Of a DNA stretch of 64,000 nt, positions 62,201 to 64,000 are shown in pieces. Position 1 is the stretch's first letter. Each line of letters begins with the position of its first letter. Made by a program: the position numbers and the translations under genes. Source of the stretch: Microplitis mediator (lineage: Eukaryota > Arthropoda > Insecta > Hymenoptera > Braconidae); the NCBI RefSeq assembly GCF_029852145.1, contig NC_079976.1:10514104-10578103 (forward strand). The letters are read 5' to 3'. The notes beneath the pieces were generated by a model. It was not told the origin of the DNA. It did not search any database and was given only the letters and a program-made list of their open reading frames with translations.

Positions 62201-63331
62201 TGGAAATCATTTTTTTAAAAATTACAATTTTTTTTTTTATTTCTTTTGGGGAAAATAAGAAAAATCGTAATGGAAAATTAAAAATTAGTAGATAGAAAAT
62301 TGATTTTTATTTTTTGGAAACGTTTGGAATTATAATTTTTATTTATTTTTTCTTTGAGGAAAATTTTTAATGAAAAAGTTCTGGCAAAAATTTGCATTTT
62401 AGTAAATAGACATTTAATTTTTATATTAGCACTATTAATAGAAAATTTTAGAAATAATCTGAGATTTTATGAATAGAAATTTTTATGACAAATAAAAGAT
62501 TTGAGAAAATTACTTGAAAATATTATTTCTTAAAATAAATTGGAAATTGTACTCATTAAAAAACTAAATTACAAAATAAATTTTTTGAATATTAAAATTT
62601 CTTCATTGACTCTTTTCTTTTCTCGACACATGGGTCAAATCAACTAAAAAAAGAGCAGTAGGAAAAACAAGAAAAAAAAATTCTTTTCTCTCTTTTTTTT
62701 TTTTGTCAATGATTCGTTACTTTACATTGTAAAAAATCGAAAGTCAATTCGGAATTAATGTCAATCCGAATTCACACCACCATTGATAATTCCGAAAACA
62801 AAAATCACTCCGCATACGAGGTAAATAAAGAATTTTGTTTTTATTGAAGTGATTTCGAAGTGATGTGAATTTTATTTTAATCCGATCTGTAGTGAACTTT
62901 ACTCCGAAAGGATTAAATAAATACAAAATCATCCACTCCGGATTTAATCCGCGTCCACTCAGCAAGTTTTTTACAGTGCAATAGCCCCTCATAAGTAATT
63001 AATAATCAAAAAGTAGAATCAAAATTCTGAGGACAGATTTATTGTTAAAATTAATGTATTAAAACCGTGGAGTATTAAAATAAAAAACTTGGTAATACAT
63101 AGAGAGAATTATTAATGAAAATCATTGGATTAACGTGATGGTTTATAGGGCCAACAGCAACGCAAGTTACTAATAATGGAACTGCAGTCAGTAATGCTAA
63201 TGGATTTAGTCCTGTATCACTTACGCTTAATTCTCTGGCTGGAACAGCATCGTTAAGTGCTGGTGCTAATGGTGCTGGCACCCTTCAAGATACATTGTCC
63301 AGTGCTTACTCAAGTTTACAACAATATGCAG
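44724..63331 (+). CDS. bru1: CELF/Bruno family RNA-binding protein (partial; RRM3 lies beyond the window)
   Basis: Coding exons: 44724-45310, 49557-49732, 53394-53476, 54922-54970, 58159-58367, 61033-61170, 61238-61526, 61610-61705, 61790-61831 and 63149-63331 (617 codons so far; all phases close). Bruno/CELF proteins bind U/G-rich RNA and control splicing, translation and decay. RRM1 spans exons 2-4 (DPDTIKMFVGQVPHDMEEND, GCCFVTFYTRRAALAAQNAL, MHRPIQMKPAD). RRM2 spans exons 5-6 (DRKLFVGMLSKKYSENDV, RGCAFVTFATKQHAINAIKA, GCSSPLVVKFADTQKEKDQK). The linker is Ala/Gln/Thr/Gly-rich and includes QANLWNIAG and LSSAYSSLQQYA, as in the CELF1/2 clade, so Bruno-1 (arrest) is likelier than Bruno-2 or -3. 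Exon 1 is dominated by Asn homopolymers. The last exon could start at 63149 or 9 bases later. Confidence 0.9.
44815..45170 (+). repeat. AAT/AAC trinucleotide tract encoding poly-Asn in the CELF first exon
   Basis: Long runs of Asn codons with AAT and AAC freely mixed and occasional AGT, GAT and AAA interruptions, all in the coding frame. The complementary strand reads as poly-Leu, which is an artefact. Confidence 0.9.
45452..45846. mobile_element. Family B plus family A elements, head to tail
   Basis: Family B (GATACTGAAGTTAGC ... GCTAACTACAGGATC) runs without a gap into family A (ATGAATGTAGCAGATATGAG ... GTCAGCTACATTCACACTC). Flanks are GATGGCGAT on the left and ATGGCGAA on the right, a possible 7-of-8 duplication around the pair. 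Confidence 0.65.
46156..46298. mobile_element. Foldback element of about 143 bp
   Basis: ATTCTCTAAACATGAATTAG at the left pairs with the complement at the right end. Inner arms include AGTGAATATTTACTAATTCC against its diverged complement, and GCAAACCGAATCAC against GTGGTTCGGTTGGC. It has no coding content. Confidence 0.75.
46447..46677. mobile_element. CACAGAAAAAAAG inverted-repeat element, TA-flanked
   Basis: Ends CACAGAAAAAAAGAATTTCT and AAATCCTTTTTTTCTGTG are inverted repeats; TA lies on both sides (46445-46446, 46678-46679). The interior reiterates GAGAAAATTTTT and CTAAGAAAAT words. Confidence 0.7.
46680..49556. other. Rest of the first CELF coding intron
   Basis: Contains the family C copy at 47729-48019 and family H motifs at 47688, 48020, 48163 and 48282. 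A GC-richer stretch at about 47260-47480 includes (GAT)n at about 47411. No exon was recognised until 49557, though 49300-49515 just upstream of that exon could hold an alternative promoter. Confidence 0.5.
47729..48019. mobile_element. Family C element, second copy
   Basis: Ends CACCGTAAAAAATCGGG and ATTTTTTTAGTG. The interior has ATCACTCCGCATACGGAG, TTTACTCCGAGGAG and CACTCCGGATTTAATC words, matching the copies at 7258 and 62725. Confidence 0.65.
50642..51425. mobile_element. Degraded GGGTGGTCC foldback element interrupted by another element
   Basis: GGGTGGTCCTTATTTTGGAC starts the left arm. Its TATGTGGTTCGAAATAAAT and TCCTCCAAGTTTCAG segments recur inverted at 51362-51410. The centre is split by a TIR element at about 50849-51231. 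The terminal GGGTGG of the right end is lost. Confidence 0.65.
50849..51231. mobile_element. ACAGTAAAAAA inverted-repeat element rich in GTGTTA/AACATGTTA words
   Basis: Left end TACAGTAAAAAAC, right end CCTTTTTTACTGTG. The interior repeats AACACT/AGTGTT, TAACACAC and AACATGTTAAA words in both orientations, an organisation like family D with a different motif. It is inserted in the centre of a foldback element. Confidence 0.65.
52560..53170. other. GC-richer island with a long-range inverted repeat
   Basis: GAGTGAGTGAGTAAGTAAG microsatellite (52800-52880) is followed by AGGCAAGCAAGCAGGCAGG (about 53000). GTGGATAGGAGT (52964-52975) is inverted exactly as ACTCCTATCCAC (53144-53155). No open frame of interest. 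Candidates are an alternative promoter, enhancer or structured RNA. Confidence 0.4.
54261..54450. mobile_element. Family B element in a CELF intron
   Basis: Left end GATCCTGAAGTTAACTAACA, right end GTCAGCTAACTTCAGAATC. The interior has AAGAAATGCACACATAGAAA and AGGTGCAATTTT as in other copies. Confidence 0.7.
54680..54763. repeat. (CT)n followed by (CA)n microsatellite
   Basis: About 50 bases of CTCTCT, then about 33 of CACACA with minor interruptions. It sits about 160 bp upstream of the 49-nt RRM1 exon in its CELF intron. Confidence 0.95.
54990..55085 (+). promoter_or_regulatory. UGUAUGUG-rich intronic tract downstream of the 49-nt exon
   Basis: GCATGTGTATGTG just after the exon donor, then CGTATGTGTATGTGTATGTA at about 55060. 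CELF/Bruno proteins bind UGU-rich RNA, so this is a candidate autoregulatory site; no binding is demonstrated. Confidence 0.35.
55086..56902. other. CELF intron and putative internal promoter region
   Basis: TATATA and TATGTA repeats (55860-55960), a GC-richer segment at about 56020-56110 (GTCGCGACGATGAACGATCC), and an AT-poorer block 56700-56860 before the alternative exon. Short open frames here are repeat-derived. Confidence 0.45.
56184..56219. repeat. (CTTA)n tetranucleotide repeat
   Basis: About nine tandem ACTT units upstream of the alternative CELF first exon. Confidence 0.85.
56903..57026 (+). CDS. bru1: Alternative first coding exon of the CELF gene (RRM1-less isoform)
   Basis: ATG at 56903 begins MAMKSKKQYGGVAHIS and runs 41 codons plus one base to the donor CCAG|GTAATT. 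The leftover G joins the AT that opens the exon at 58159 to make the same GAT (Asp) codon as the main transcript, leading into RKLFVGML of RRM2. The reading frame has no stop and balanced composition (Tyr, Gln, Ser, Pro), unlike surrounding intron DNA. The preceding 900 bases are GC-richer in places (GGCACGTGGCATTAAGTCGG at about 56735) and could hold a promoter. The product would carry RRM2, linker and RRM3 only. Its use is inferred from phase, not observed. Confidence 0.6.
57110..57375. repeat. Three spaced copies of the dispersed TTGATGTGGGTACTCATT motif
   Basis: TTTGATGTGACTGCTCATTC (about 57138), TTGATGTGACTATTCATTC (about 57240) and TCGATGTGGGTACTCATTC (about 57349), each followed by AAAAGG-type sequence, spaced by roughly 100 bases. 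They belong to the motif family seen in many introns of this window. Confidence 0.65.
58559..59355. mobile_element. Family G element interrupted by family B and family D elements
   Basis: Left end GTACCTGAAAATTGGAATG and AAATGTACTGGATTT, then a left-truncated family B element (about 58637-58770, ending GGCGTCGGCTAATTTTAGCA), then a family D-like element (about 58789-59222, TA at its right side), then the family G remainder from TACCAGCCAAAAATTGCAG to CGTTCCGATCTTTAGGTA. Confidence 0.7.
58789..59222. mobile_element. Family D-like element D3 (GGTGTAAAA words)
   Basis: Ends CTGTGTAAAAATTG and TTTTCACAGTG. The body reiterates CGGTGTAAAAAT and TTTACACC words. The centre holds GAATATTTTTATCTACTTAA, resembling the complement of the D1 core AGTAGGTAAAAATATTTAC. 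Confidence 0.65.
59356..61032. other. CELF intron, no gene seen
   Basis: AT-rich, with loosely repeated TTTCGAGATATCGAATTTT-type words between about 59380 and 60310, suggesting an old degenerate tandem repeat with a period near 180 bases. Nothing coding was recognised. Confidence 0.5.
61832..63148. other. CELF intron before the last visible exon
   Basis: 61900-62600 repeats GAAAATTTTTxATG/GGAAATTTTT words (low complexity). The family C copy at 62725-62978 is the only defined element. Confidence 0.5.
62725..62978. mobile_element. Family C element, third copy
   Basis: Ends CATTGTAAAAAATCG and AGTTTTTTACAGTG; TA on the left, CA on the right. It shares AATCACTCCGCATACGAGG and ATCCACTCCGGATTTAATCC with the copy at 47729. 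Confidence 0.7.
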
Positions 63332-64000
63332 GTATTGTATATTAATTATATATTTTTATATTATTAAGCAATAATTCATTATTTTTAAATTACAATTAAT
63401 TAGTTTGAGGTTGGTGGATTTTTAGATTCTCATGGATTTAATTACAATTATCTAATTAATTATTAAAAATTCATTATTCAACAACAATTATTTATTAAAT
63501 AAAAAATAGAAAAATAATTTTTTTAAGCTTCGGACTTTCAGTTCAATATAAAAATTTTATGTACTTGAAGATCAGAACATTTTTCGCGCAAAAAAAATTT
63601 AAAAAATTTATGTAATTCGTCTGCTTAAAGGCAACTTAAAGACTAGTTCCGGCTGACATACCAGCATCTATATGCGAAACATTTCAGAAATCTAGTCATC
63701 CAGTAGATTTTTTACTTTCCAATTTTTTTTATTCGTTGCGCCAAAAACTTTCCGATCTCCAGGAACACAAAATTTTACTTTTCAAACTTAACTACCTCTG
63801 TAATTATTTAAATTACAAAAAAATTAATTGATACCATTTTTGTACAACGTTAAATTCTGAATAAAAAAGCTTTGATTCGTTTCTCCTATAAAATTAACAA
63901 ATTAAAGCTCTAGAAACTTACAGTTGACCCGCAATTTGAATTTAAAAAAAAAATTTTTTAAAACTAAAATTAAAATATCTCATTAATTATTTAAAATATG
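63332..64000. other. CELF intron continuing to the window end, with a family G copy
   Basis: Family G at 63560-63768 (GTACTTGAAGATCAGAACA ... TTTCCGATCTCCAGGAAC). The rest is AT-rich. The next exon, towards RRM3, is not reached. Confidence 0.6.

Noticed and set aside
1..64000. Viral or polydnavirus-type gene segments, CRISPR arrays, tRNA genes
   Set aside because: Looked for because a parasitoid wasp host was suspected. No virion or segment-type genes, no direct-repeat arrays with spacers, and no tRNA-like B-box (GGTTCGAATCC type) were found by eye.

Overview
This window is strongly AT-rich animal DNA. It holds five spliced protein-coding genes with introns rich in non-autonomous mobile elements. 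The gene content (Vps54, a cytosolic sulfotransferase, the dynein-2 light intermediate chain, numb and a CELF/Bruno RNA-binding protein) is insect-like. The base composition, Asn homopolymers and dense short inverted-repeat elements suggest a hymenopteran, perhaps a braconid parasitoid wasp. The species assignment is inference, because nothing here is diagnostic. No tRNA, rRNA, CRISPR array or bacterial-type operon was seen.

Layout. 1-5968 (+): the 3' part of Vps54 (six exons; the start lies upstream of the window). 8485-12031 (+): a complete five-exon PAPS-dependent sulfotransferase. About 13010-13560 (-): the decayed 3' end of a non-LTR retrotransposon. 14088-17273 (+): a complete six-exon dynein-2 light intermediate chain whose fourth intron carries a nest of mobile elements. 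18781-20257 (-): a three-exon gene for a small secreted Cys-containing helical protein of unknown function. 23726-34579 (+): complete numb (nine coding exons, PTB domain, NPF and DPF motifs). 34580 to about 41900: a long intergenic region. About 41900-63331 (+): a CELF/Bruno gene with untranslated 5' exons, an Asn-rich first coding exon, RRM1, RRM2 and most of the linker. RRM3 lies beyond the window.

All exon junctions given here were worked out by hand from splice dinucleotides, codon phase and remembered protein-family consensus. Phase closes across every junction of all five genes. The genes are unrelated cell-biological functions (retrograde vesicle tethering, sulfonation, ciliary transport, Notch antagonism, RNA regulation) and form no operon or cluster.

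The most unusual content is the mobile-element landscape: more than ten distinct inverted-repeat families, several with clear TA target duplications, some built internally of one short motif repeated many times, and several nested in one another. None of them encodes a transposase here. The most interesting gene-level observation is a phase-compatible alternative first exon in the CELF gene (56903-57026), which would give an isoform lacking RRM1.
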